Assembly (NCBI RefSeq): GCF_003955665.1
Contig: NZ_RXHU01000054.1
Location: forward strand, 1-64,000
Origin: Paenibacillus whitsoniae
GTDB taxonomy: Bacteria > Bacillota > Bacilli > Paenibacillales > NBRC-103111
Direction: 5' to 3'
Length of the DNA: 64,000 nucleotides
Of the stretch, positions 17,398-26,130 are shown piece by piece. The notes under the pieces are model-generated. The model had not been told where the DNA came from. It made no database searches and saw only the letters and a program-made list of their open reading frames with translations. Numbering within the stretch: position 1 is the first letter of the stretch; every line of letters starts with the position of its first letter. The translations under genes were made by a program, and so were the position numbers.

Positions 17398-19134
17398 ATG
17401 AAGGGATGGGTATCGGCTTGGTATCCGCAGAAAATCAAATACCGTTTCTTCGTTTCATTTTTATTCTTTATTTTGTTGCCTGCCGCAACCTTCGTCATGT
17501 ATTACTTCAGGGAGCTTGAAACGACTCTGAAAGATAAGATAAACGCCCAAAGCGCAGCACAGTTGGGCTATGTAAAAGAAAGTATGGAAAATGTCCGAGT
17601 CTCGCTTTTTAGAGAGTCTTTGGTATTAAGCAATGATAAAGCACTTCTAGCGGTACTCCGGGATGATTCAAAGGACCCGGATTCACGTCGGTTATTTGTA
17701 ATGGATAAGTTGCAGGAAGATCGGTTACTTGAGGGGAGGCCCCCTTTACCCACCAATTTGTATTATTCACTGATCGATTATCGTCATCAGGAAGTCAATT
17801 CTACGTTTGGAAGCAATATCAGTTATTACGATCTTACAAGCGAAGATTGGTGGAAAAATTCAGAAGGATTAGGAAAGCAGTATGATCAAGTATCAAGAAA
17901 AAATCTAAGGGATATGTATACGCTGTCGGTTAATATGATTGGACCGGATGGCAGCATGGATGGTCAAATATTGATTAGTTTTGACTATATAGAGTGGCTA
18001 AAAGCCATGTACCGTTTTTTTACAATCAGACAGGATTATTTCATCATGGATCAAACGGGCAACATGATTACCAAGACTAGTCCTGATGAAACTATTTCTA
18101 TCCCGTCTGTTGAAGTTGTTCGGAGGCAAACGGCAACGGGCAGTTTTTGGACGAATGGTCAGGAACAGATGAGCGCAGTCTATTTGCCTTCCTATCAGTG
18201 GTATGTGATTAACAGTTTTCCACTTCATACGTTTTTCGGGGACATCAATCAAGTCAAACAGAGATTGGTGATCATTCTCACGATCTTTATCTTTTTATTC
18301 ATTGTCATCACTTTTATTATCTCCCATCGAATTACACGTCCGTTGCAGCTTCTTCAGCATCATATGTCAATCGTTGTGAGAAATGAGTTCAGGTCGTCTT
18401 TGCCCGAAAAGCTGGGTACAGGCGAGGTTCGTGAATTGGGGACAACGTTCAATCGAATGATTAGCGATATCCGCAGTTTGATACAAAAGTTAAAGGTGGA
18501 GGAAAGGGAGAAGGAAGCATCACGGTTCCAAATGTTGCTTGCACAGATGAATCCTCATTTTCTTTTAAACACGTTAAATGCCATTAAATGGACGGCATTG
18601 GGACGTAAGGATGCCGAGATTGCGGAGATTTGTGTTTGTCTGGGGGAGCTATTGGAATCCAGCTTGAATGAACAGAAAGATTTGATCCATCTAGACGAGG
18701 AATTAACACTAGTGAAAGCGTATGTTCGCATTCAGAATTTCAGATTTGACGGTTATGTCCACGTTCGATACGAATTTGACGAATCGCTCCGTTACGCGCT
18801 TGTCCCAAAACTGAGTCTGCAGCCGCTGGTCGAGAATTCTTTCTTTCACGGGTTCAATCAGATGCAGAAAGATGGAAGCATAACGATTAGGGTGGTAAAA
18901 GAGCATAATTCTCTGATTATGGAAGTGAAGGACAATGGAATTGGCATGGAGGCTTCCGCCAATCATCAACCACTAAGGAAAAGCAAAGGGATCGGAATCA
19001 ACAATTTGCGGGAACGGTTGCAGCTGCTTTTTAAATCCGATGGACAACTCGAGGCGGTTTCGAGCGGTCAGGGAACGCTAATCCGTTTGAAATTCCCGCT
19101 GCTTCTATCGGAACCATACGGGAAGGGCGGATGA
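17398..19134 (+). CDS. Sensor histidine kinase, YesM-type (two-component system 1)
   Basis: A 578-residue membrane kinase. It has TM1 (about 16-36), a large extracellular sensing region, TM2 (about 288-312), HAMP (to about 365), a His_kinase domain with the phosphorylated His387 in AQMNPHFLLNTLNAIKW, QPLVENSFFHGF as N box, and an ATPase part with DNGIGM and GIGINNLRERL. Kinases of this class sense extracellular sugars or stress and sit beside carbohydrate ABC transporters. The start is ATG 17398, with AAGGAGGG nine bases before it, rather than an upstream in-frame ATG. It lies 7 bp before its response regulator. Confidence 0.93.
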   Translation: MKGWVSAWYPQKIKYRFFVSFLFFILLPAATFVMYYFRELETTLKDKINAQSAAQLGYVKESMENVRVSLFRESLVLSNDKALLAVLRDDSKDPDSRRLFVMDKLQEDRLLEGRPPLPTNLYYSLIDYRHQEVNSTFGSNISYYDLTSEDWWKNSEGLGKQYDQVSRKNLRDMYTLSVNMIGPDGSMDGQILISFDYIEWLKAMYRFFTIRQDYFIMDQTGNMITKTSPDETISIPSVEVVRRQTATGSFWTNGQEQMSAVYLPSYQWYVINSFPLHTFFGDINQVKQRLVIILTIFIFLFIVITFIISHRITRPLQLLQHHMSIVVRNEFRSSLPEKLGTGEVRELGTTFNRMISDIRSLIQKLKVEEREKEASRFQMLLAQMNPHFLLNTLNAIKWTALGRKDAEIAEICVCLGELLESSLNEQKDLIHLDEELTLVKAYVRIQNFRFDGYVHVRYEFDESLRYALVPKLSLQPLVENSFFHGFNQMQKDGSITIRVVKEHNSLIMEVKDNGIGMEASANHQPLRKSKGIGINNLRERLQLLFKSDGQLEAVSSGQGTLIRLKFPLLLSEPYGKGG

Positions 19135-19141
19135 TGAATTC

Positions 19142-20647
19142 GTGTGGAAGGTGCTATTAGTTGAAGATGAAACGCGAGTCAGACGATTAATTAAAGAAAT
19201 TATAGATTGGGAGAAGTTAGGGTTCGTTATCATTGGCGAGGCTGCTAACGGGATCGAAGCACTGAAGGTGATTCAAGAGGAGTCTCCGCATTTCATATTG
19301 TGCGATATTTTGATGCCACTCATGGATGGAATTGAACTTCTCCGGAAGTCACGTGAGCAAGGGTTTGAAGGCCCATTTGTCATGCTGACCTGTATGAACG
19401 AATTCGAATTGGCCAGACAAGCAATTGAGTATGGTGCGACGAGCTATATGTTAAAGCTCTCCTTGAATGTGGATACGATACGGGAAATGCTGGATAAAGT
19501 AAGCCGGGAATTAAGTAAGGCAGCTATCCCTGCGCGTCAACTGTCTTATCGTGATTTCGAATTATTGTATCGGTTTACATGGCGGCAGATCCACGGTATG
19601 GATGACGAAGAGTCGGAGAGAAAAGATCTGCTGGATCGTATCCTCGCAAGCGGTTTCACACATGTAGATCTCTGTGTAGTATTGCATGGCACAAGTGGGA
19701 TCGATGAAGAGGAGCTGGTTCGCTCTGGGCTGATTCATTCCAAGGAAGCAGCAGTCATTCATAAATTCAGAATGCATGGCTGCACAACTTTTTTTTCATG
19801 GGTTCCACGTAACGTGCATTCGGTTGCACATGGTTTAGCCGAAGACAACGCAATAGGATATCCAGCCGTATGTGCCTATTCTGTAGCTTTGTCCGAACTG
19901 GAATATACATGGAAAAATATGATTAGAAAAATTGAGGAATCTTGGTATGCATGTAGCAGAAGCAGGATAGCCTATCCAGCAACAGACTTCACCATCCAAC
20001 AACCTGCGCTATCCTCACAAACGCTTTGGAACATGGAAAGAGAAATATTACAAACGTTTGAGCGTCGGGATAAAATAAGCTGCATTCGCCAGTTGAGTAT
20101 GATGTTTGAGGAAATGAAAAAGAATCATACAAGCATGACTGTTGTTATGGAAATGGCGGAACGATTGGATAATCGGTTTGGGGCAATTTCCGGCCATGGA
20201 AAAGCCCAAATCGATCATTGGTTGTCCGCGGCAAACCATGAGGAGCTTCGACTTGTTCTGGAGAAGAGGATCGATGATTGGTTAACGAAATGGATAAAGT
20301 CAACCATCTTGCCATCGGGCCATCCTGAGATCAACAGGATTGTGGATTATATCCAAAACCATTACGATAAGGAAATCACGTTGAAATTGATGGCAGAATA
20401 CGTTGCCTTGGATGAGCACTATTTGAGCGGTCTATTTAGTAAAAAGATGGGGTGTACATTAATTCATTACTTGCACAAAGTAAGGATTGATCAAGCTCGG
20501 TTTTTTTTGCTGCAGTCTACATTAACGGTCGGGGAAATTGCAGAAAGAGTAGGATTTGGAAATGTTGCATATTTCGTAAAAATTTTCAAGCGCTGGACAG
20601 AGCAGACGCCCAGTGAATTTAGAAAGTATCACATGTCGAATGGTTAA
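19142..20647 (+). CDS. Response regulator, YesN-type with AraC DNA-binding domain (two-component system 1)
   Basis: A 501-residue regulator: receiver domain (1-120) with Asp55 as phosphorylation site (LCDILMPLMDG), conserved Thr (VMLTCMNE) and Lys (MLKLS), a long middle region of unknown role, and a C-terminal AraC/XylS double HTH (about 400-500; VGEIAERVGFGNVAYFVKIFKRW). It should activate the transporter genes downstream, and the repeated promoter module at 17186, 17316 and 20699 is the obvious candidate target. GTG start at 19142, seven bases after the kinase stop; ribosome binding site weak. Confidence 0.92.
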   Translation: MWKVLLVEDETRVRRLIKEIIDWEKLGFVIIGEAANGIEALKVIQEESPHFILCDILMPLMDGIELLRKSREQGFEGPFVMLTCMNEFELARQAIEYGATSYMLKLSLNVDTIREMLDKVSRELSKAAIPARQLSYRDFELLYRFTWRQIHGMDDEESERKDLLDRILASGFTHVDLCVVLHGTSGIDEEELVRSGLIHSKEAAVIHKFRMHGCTTFFSWVPRNVHSVAHGLAEDNAIGYPAVCAYSVALSELEYTWKNMIRKIEESWYACSRSRIAYPATDFTIQQPALSSQTLWNMEREILQTFERRDKISCIRQLSMMFEEMKKNHTSMTVVMEMAERLDNRFGAISGHGKAQIDHWLSAANHEELRLVLEKRIDDWLTKWIKSTILPSGHPEINRIVDYIQNHYDKEITLKLMAEYVALDEHYLSGLFSKKMGCTLIHYLHKVRIDQARFFLLQSTLTVGEIAERVGFGNVAYFVKIFKRWTEQTPSEFRKYHMSNG

Positions 20648-20654
20648 ATTATCG

Positions 20655-20687
20655 GCCCTTTCCTGTTTGGAGGAAGGGGCTTGTTTA
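20655..20687 (+). terminator. Terminator after the response regulator
   Basis: GCCCTTTCCT (20655-20664) pairs with AGGAAGGGGC (20671-20680), followed by a T-rich tail. Together with the following promoter module it looks like a diverged duplicate of 17142-17247. Confidence 0.75.
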
Positions 20688-20698
20688 TTCTAGCAGCT

Positions 20699-20760
20699 TA
20701 ATTTTGTGTAAGAGGTCACTAAATCTGTTTCTTATACGCTTTCAGGTACAATGGTATGAT
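20699..20760 (+). promoter_or_regulatory. Promoter module copy B, upstream of the solute-binding protein
   Basis: This is the counterpart of 17186-17247. TGTTTCTTAT (20726-20735), 19 nt and TATGAT (20755-20760) are kept exactly in spacing. It should drive the transporter operon. Confidence 0.65.
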
Positions 20761-20860
20761 GAAGGTGTGTTACAGAAAGGGAGAGGCATCTACTGCAGGG
20801 ATTCATCTTCCTTTCTATATTTCCAAGCCTAAATTCGTTTAAGAAGAGAAGGGGATATCG

Positions 20861-22399
20861 ATGCAAAAATATAAAAAGATTGCAGCATCTGCAACCTCGA
20901 TTGCACTTATAGGTAGTCTGCTTGCAGCCTGTGGAAACGCAACGAATAACACTGGTTCATCCGCCGCTCCAGGAGCATCCGCAGAATCATCGAAGATGGT
21001 CAAGCTGAACATTATAGAAAGTGGGTCGGGTCTGCCAGCACCGGAAAAAGATTTCGTCCGGGAGAATTTGAACAAGGCATTAAATGCCGATATCAACTTG
21101 ACGGCTTATGCTACTGATTATGGCAGTCAGTTGAATGTACGAATGGCAGCAGGTGATTATCCGGATTTGTTTGGCGTTGACAAGGCTTCGTTGAAGCAGT
21201 TGTCGGATCAGGGACTTTTACTCGATCTGACGCCCTATTTCGATAAAGAGCTTAAGCCAGTAAAAACCTTCATTGGAGATTCCAGCCTGAAGAAAGGTAC
21301 GGTTAACGGCAAAATATTTGCAGTTGCCCAAGCGCCGCAAGCTCCTAAGGCTACTTACTGGATCCGTAAGGATTGGCTCGACAAATTGCAATTAAAGACA
21401 CCTGAAACACTCGATGATTTGTTGACCGTGTCTAAAGCTTTCACGGAGAAAGATCCGGACGGTAACGGAAAGAATGATACTTATGGTTTAACAGGTTTGA
21501 TGGGGGCGACAGGCCTTAGCTTGTTTTCTGCCTTCTCCCCAGTGTTCGGAGGATATGGTGTCCCCAATCCAGGTGAATTTTTCGTTAAGGACGGAAAGGT
21601 CGTCCAATCGTTATATGACCCGGGCATGAAGGATGCACTGACCTTTATTTCCAAATTTGTTGCCAGCGGCTCGGTTGATCCAGATTATATCTTGAATACA
21701 GGGACTCAGCCCAGGGACAAAGCCATCAAAGGTCAAGTGGGCATCATTTGGACAGAATGGACGAATTTAACCAATGCTCAGTACGTTGAACAAATAAAGA
21801 AAGTAAATCCGAATGCCGAATGGGTACAGCTGCCCGCGCCAAAAGGTCCGGCAGGACAGTTCTCCGGGTCAACGGATATTGGTAAAACAGCCGGATTGAT
21901 GGCGATCCCGAAGTCACTCGAGAAGGACAAGACAAAGCTGCATAGAGTTTTCGACCTTTTGAATTATATCTCCACAGGTGAAGGATCGAGGCTTGTTCAA
22001 TATGGTGTAGCAGGTAAACATTATAATCTGGAAAACGGCAAGGTTATCCCGACTCCACTAATGGCCTCGGAAGCCGGATATACGTACCTGTATCAATTTA
22101 CCGGTCGACCTGACCTTGAATATTTGTCAACCAAGTTTGCAACTCAATTTCCATATATCGATTTTGCGAATAAACAATCCCGTATTCAATCGCTTAACGG
22201 ATTCCTAAACTATCCGGACGGTTACAGTGATTCCGATGCAGGCCGTTATATTTCGGAAGAGCTCACGAAATTCATTTATGGAAAACGGCCATTGAGCCAG
22301 TACGATGATTTCCTGAAAAGTCTTGAAACGACAATGAACTACAAGACATTTCTAAATTCGGCGAATAAGCAGTTAAATGATTTAGGATATGGCAAATAA
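20861..22399 (+). CDS. Extracellular solute-binding lipoprotein of a carbohydrate ABC transporter (locus 1)
   Basis: A 512-residue lipoprotein. The signal peptide ends in the lipobox LLAAC, with lipid-modified Cys24, followed by a Ser/Ala linker. The mature part is a family 1 binding protein of the LplA kind: WIRKDWLDKLQLKTPETLDDLL and a calcium-like DPDGNGKNDTYG loop are typical. It captures an oligosaccharide outside the membrane and hands it to the two permeases downstream. AAGGGGAT precedes the ATG. A hairpin terminator after the gene should give it more product than the permeases. No ATPase gene is in the locus, so a shared MsmX-type ATPase is presumed. Confidence 0.93.
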   Translation: MQKYKKIAASATSIALIGSLLAACGNATNNTGSSAAPGASAESSKMVKLNIIESGSGLPAPEKDFVRENLNKALNADINLTAYATDYGSQLNVRMAAGDYPDLFGVDKASLKQLSDQGLLLDLTPYFDKELKPVKTFIGDSSLKKGTVNGKIFAVAQAPQAPKATYWIRKDWLDKLQLKTPETLDDLLTVSKAFTEKDPDGNGKNDTYGLTGLMGATGLSLFSAFSPVFGGYGVPNPGEFFVKDGKVVQSLYDPGMKDALTFISKFVASGSVDPDYILNTGTQPRDKAIKGQVGIIWTEWTNLTNAQYVEQIKKVNPNAEWVQLPAPKGPAGQFSGSTDIGKTAGLMAIPKSLEKDKTKLHRVFDLLNYISTGEGSRLVQYGVAGKHYNLENGKVIPTPLMASEAGYTYLYQFTGRPDLEYLSTKFATQFPYIDFANKQSRIQSLNGFLNYPDGYSDSDAGRYISEELTKFIYGKRPLSQYDDFLKSLETTMNYKTFLNSANKQLNDLGYGK

Positions 22400-22414
22400 A
22401 GCAATCTGTTTTCT

Positions 22415-22455
22415 GCGAAGAACCGATTACTCTCTTCTCGGTTCTTCGCTTTTTT
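22415..22455 (+). terminator. Intra-operon terminator/attenuator after the binding protein
   Basis: GCGAAGAACCGA (22415-22426) pairs perfectly with TCGGTTCTTCGC (22438-22449), followed by TTTTTT. Its position between binding protein and permeases suggests differential expression. Confidence 0.85.
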
Positions 22456-22475
22456 GGTAAGGAGGGAAGCTGAAG

Positions 22476-23438
22476 ATGGATGAAGGAATTTTGAAGACAA
22501 ATAGAAACCAAACGATACAAAGAATCCAAGTGAAACGATTAAGAAAAGTGGTATGGAGCTATCGAGCTTTATATTTCATGCTGCTTCCAGGAATTATTTA
22601 CTACATTATTTTCAAATATATTCCTATGTATGGTGTAATTATTGCGTTCAAAGATTTTAATTTCTCGGATGGTATCCTGTTCAGTGGATGGGCGGACCCA
22701 TGGTACAAATATTTCAAAATGTTTTATGATTCGCCTTACTTCACACAGGTTATGTCAAACACGTTTATTATAAGTTTCTATAAAATGGTTTTTGGAATCG
22801 TACCTCCGATCCTTTTTGCGGTCCTGCTTAACGAATGCCGGGTCCGTTGGTTTAAGTCTTTCATACAAACGTTAACCTATATGCCTCACTTTTTTTCGTG
22901 GGTGATTATTTACGGGATACTCCTTGCGTTTTTGTCCGAAAGTTCGGGCCTGGTAAACCATTGGATTAAAGATTCGGGAGGTACCCCAATCAATTTCCTT
23001 ACCTCAACCGAAATGTTTCGAAGTGTGCTTGTTAGCTCTGAAATTTGGAAAGACTTGGGCTGGGGCGCAATCATTTATCTGGCTGCAATGACCGGCATTG
23101 ATCCTACGCTTTACGAAGCCGCTAAGGTCGATGGGGCAGGAAGGTTTCGAATGATATGGCATATTACGTTGCCCGGGATCCGATCCGTTATCGTCATGCT
23201 TCTGATTCTGAAGCTTGGGCACATTCTGGATGCGGGATTTGATCAAATTTACATTCTATACAATATTCAGGTATACCCGGTTGCGGATATTTTGGACACA
23301 TGGGTATTCCGAACGGGGTTGCAGAAATTGAACTTCAGTCTGGCTGCTGCTGCTGGTTTACTCAAATCATTTGTAGGTTTGGTACTCATCCTGCTTTCTA
23401 ACAAGCTTGCAAAGCGTTGGGGGGAGAGCATATGGTAA
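22476..23438 (+). CDS. Carbohydrate ABC transporter permease, LplB type (locus 1)
   Basis: A 320-residue membrane protein with about six TM segments. The cytoplasmic EAA loop reads YEAAKVDGAGRFRMIWHITLPG (about 210-231), where the ATPase docks. The N-terminal LLPGIIYYIIFKYIPMYG is typical of LplB/YteP permeases. GGAGGG precedes the ATG. The 3' end overlaps the next permease by 7 bp. Confidence 0.93.
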   Translation: MDEGILKTNRNQTIQRIQVKRLRKVVWSYRALYFMLLPGIIYYIIFKYIPMYGVIIAFKDFNFSDGILFSGWADPWYKYFKMFYDSPYFTQVMSNTFIISFYKMVFGIVPPILFAVLLNECRVRWFKSFIQTLTYMPHFFSWVIIYGILLAFLSESSGLVNHWIKDSGGTPINFLTSTEMFRSVLVSSEIWKDLGWGAIIYLAAMTGIDPTLYEAAKVDGAGRFRMIWHITLPGIRSVIVMLLILKLGHILDAGFDQIYILYNIQVYPVADILDTWVFRTGLQKLNFSLAAAAGLLKSFVGLVLILLSNKLAKRWGESIW

Positions 23439-24292
23439 AACACTGGAATGATAAGTTATTTGATGGAGCCGTGCTGGTTATATTGGGCTTGGCTGGCTTG
23501 GCCGCGATCATTCCGGTCATGTATGTGGTTTCTGTATCGATGACCCCAATCTCCGAAGTACTGAAAAACGGAGGATTCGTACTCATTCCGGGGAAAATTG
23601 ATCTAACTGCGTACAAAGAACTGTTTACGACAACGGGAATCCCGCGATCGATGTGGGTGACTGCCTTGTTGACCGTTATAGGTACTGCTGTAAATCTGGT
23701 TCTAACGCTTCTAATGGCGTATCCGCTTAGCCGCAAGAAGTTGCCTGGCCGCAGTTTCTTTCTTTTTATGGTCGTCTTTACGATGTTGTTCAACGGAGGA
23801 TTGATTCCCACTTATATTGTCGTGAAGAATATAGGATTACTCAACTCGATCTGGTCTATGATATTACCTAGTGCAATATGGACGTTCAACATTCTCATTA
23901 TGAAAAGTTTCTTTGAAAACTTGCCGGAGGAATTATTCGAATCCGCTCGGATGGATGGAGCCAAGGAGATGCGTATCTTGACGCAGATTGTCGTACCTTT
24001 GTCGGTCCCATCCTTAATGACAATCGGCTTGTTTTATACCGTTGGTCATTGGAATGAATTTTTTCAAGCCATCATGTATATGACGGATAGAAACTGGTTC
24101 CCATTGCAAGTGATTGTTAGGGAAATTCTGGTTCAAACGCAGCAACCTTTAGAAAATGCTGAAAACTTGATGCCTACAGAAACTTTGCAGATGGCGTCTG
24201 TGATCATGGCATCTTTGCCAATTATTGTCCTGTACCCATTTTTACAGAAGCATTTTACTAAGGGGATGCTATTAGGAGCGATAAAAGGTTGA
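23432..24292 (+). CDS. Carbohydrate ABC transporter permease, LplC/YtcP type (locus 1)
   Basis: A 286-residue permease with six TM segments and the EAA loop FESARMDGAKEMRILTQIVVP. It pairs with the permease before it. ATG 23432 has a GGGGGGAGA ribosome binding site inside the end of the upstream gene, implying coupled translation. The next gene starts 15 bp after its stop. Confidence 0.93.
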   Translation: MVKHWNDKLFDGAVLVILGLAGLAAIIPVMYVVSVSMTPISEVLKNGGFVLIPGKIDLTAYKELFTTTGIPRSMWVTALLTVIGTAVNLVLTLLMAYPLSRKKLPGRSFFLFMVVFTMLFNGGLIPTYIVVKNIGLLNSIWSMILPSAIWTFNILIMKSFFENLPEELFESARMDGAKEMRILTQIVVPLSVPSLMTIGLFYTVGHWNEFFQAIMYMTDRNWFPLQVIVREILVQTQQPLENAENLMPTETLQMASVIMASLPIIVLYPFLQKHFTKGMLLGAIKG

Positions 24293-24307
24293 TAAGGGGG
24301 AGTTCAC

Positions 24308-26116
24308 ATGCAATTGCATACAGACATACTTGTTGCAGGTGGAGGGATTTCTGGCGTAGTAGCTGCATTGGCAGCTGCTCGTAATGGTGCAAAGGTCATC
24401 ATATGTCAGGATCGGCCTGTATTGGGGGGTAATGCTTCTTCCGAGATTCGCATGCATATCGTTGGGGCGGCAAATTCCAAGCGGAAGCAGGATTTGGAGA
24501 CGGAAGCGAGAGAAGGCGGCATACTTGAAGAAATTCTGCTTGAATGTGCCATTCGCAATCCACAGCGAAGTGCATCGATGTTCGATCTCATTTTATATGA
24601 AAAGTGCAGGGCGGAACCGAACCTGACATTAATGCTCAATACAGCAGTCACTGGAGTGCGGATGGAGGGTAGCCGGATTCTGTCCGTACTGGCTGCAAGG
24701 GAAAGCACGGAGCATTATTTCGAAATCTTCGCCAGTATCTTCATGGATTGTACGGGAGATGGACGTCTCGGCAAAGAAGCGGGTGCGTTGTTCAAGACAG
24801 GCCGGGAATCCTCTAAACAATATGGGGAGTCCCATGCAGGAGAAGAAGCTGATCCGTACCGACTCGGTTCTTCACTGCTGTTTACAACCCGGAATATGGG
24901 CAAACCGATGAAGTTTATCCCACCCGCATGGGCTAAAAAGTACACAGAAGCGGATTTAAAGTTCCGCGACCACGCCACATGGGAATACGGATATTGGTGG
25001 GTGGAGTTTGGCGGTTTGCTGGATACGATTGCCGATAACGAAACAATCCGAGATGAACTGCTAGCCATTATGATGGGCGTCTGGGATCATATCAAGAACA
25101 GCGGAAACCATCCGGAGTCGGAGAATTGGGCTTTGGATTGGTTCGGCTTTGTCCCCGGTAAACGTGAGTCTCGCCGATTTATGGGCAAACATCTCCTTAC
25201 GCAATCGGATCTGGAAGAAGCTGTCCATTTTGAGGATGTGATAGCGTATGGCGGGTGGCCGATGGATACGCATCCTCCGCAGGGGATCGAAGCAAAAGAC
25301 CAGGATCCTTGCAGTCAGCCGGTTACCAATTATATATACGGTATCCCGCTGAGAGCCTTGATTAGCGCCAATGTGGACAATCTGATGTTTGTAGGACGGA
25401 ATATATCCGCTACACATATTGCTTTTTCAAGTACCCGTGTTATGGCAACATGCGGTGTAATGGGGCAGGGGGCTGGAACGTTCGCAGCGCTTGCAATTTG
25501 CAATGGGATCGCACTGGATCAAGCATGGCGTGATCCGGAGTTGGTTCGAAATACACAGCAGTTGCTGATCAAACAGGATGCCTATTTGCCTGGCATTCAG
25601 GCGGATCCCAATCTCGCCAGCCAGACTACTGTCCGGGCATCATCTGAACAGCCGGAGGGCGTGGCTTCAAATGTCATTGACGGACATACCCGTTCCCTAC
25701 ATGGAGCCAGAGGAGTAAAACCGAGTCTTGCTGTCCGTGGCACTCACCGCTGGATGGCACAGCCGGAAGATCGGGAGCCTTGGATTGAGCTGGAGTGGAA
25801 AGAACCAGTATCTATCCGCGATATCACTATCGTACTTGATACGGGCATGCATCGAAGGCTGACACTGACACATGATGACAACCTTCACCAACAAAACGTA
25901 TGGGGGCCGCAGCCGGAAACCATTAAGGAGTTTCGGATAAAGGCATATTTTGAGGATTCCTGCGAACAAGGCTTCCTAGTGATGCACGTCCAGGATAATT
26001 ATCAGCGGCAAGTATCTTGTCAAGTTCAGTTGGACCAGGTGCGTAAGCTTCGGCTGGAGGTTCTGGCTACCAATGGATTGGATCATGCTCGAATCTTTGA
26101 AATTCGATGTCATTGA
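24308..26116 (+). CDS. FAD-dependent oxidoreductase with C-terminal discoidin-like domain
   Basis: A 602-residue protein without signal peptide, so cytoplasmic. The N-terminal FAD_oxidored-type Rossmann motif is DILVAGGGISGVVAALAAAR (GGGISG at 11-16), followed by GGNASSEIR, and LMFVGRNISATHIAFSSTRVMATCGVMGQ late in the flavin domain. The last 170 residues (SNVIDGHTR...WIELEWKEPVSIRDITIVLD) look like a galactose-binding/discoidin sandwich. Proteins of this kind recur in sugar-utilisation loci of Paenibacillus-like bacteria, but no reaction is known to me. Co-location with a transporter and GH42 suggests it oxidises a sugar or glycoside. GGGGGA precedes the ATG. Confidence 0.85.
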   Translation: MQLHTDILVAGGGISGVVAALAAARNGAKVIICQDRPVLGGNASSEIRMHIVGAANSKRKQDLETEAREGGILEEILLECAIRNPQRSASMFDLILYEKCRAEPNLTLMLNTAVTGVRMEGSRILSVLAARESTEHYFEIFASIFMDCTGDGRLGKEAGALFKTGRESSKQYGESHAGEEADPYRLGSSLLFTTRNMGKPMKFIPPAWAKKYTEADLKFRDHATWEYGYWWVEFGGLLDTIADNETIRDELLAIMMGVWDHIKNSGNHPESENWALDWFGFVPGKRESRRFMGKHLLTQSDLEEAVHFEDVIAYGGWPMDTHPPQGIEAKDQDPCSQPVTNYIYGIPLRALISANVDNLMFVGRNISATHIAFSSTRVMATCGVMGQGAGTFAALAICNGIALDQAWRDPELVRNTQQLLIKQDAYLPGIQADPNLASQTTVRASSEQPEGVASNVIDGHTRSLHGARGVKPSLAVRGTHRWMAQPEDREPWIELEWKEPVSIRDITIVLDTGMHRRLTLTHDDNLHQQNVWGPQPETIKEFRIKAYFEDSCEQGFLVMHVQDNYQRQVSCQVQLDQVRKLRLEVLATNGLDHARIFEIRCH

Positions 26117-26130
26117 AGGAGAGATATGCA

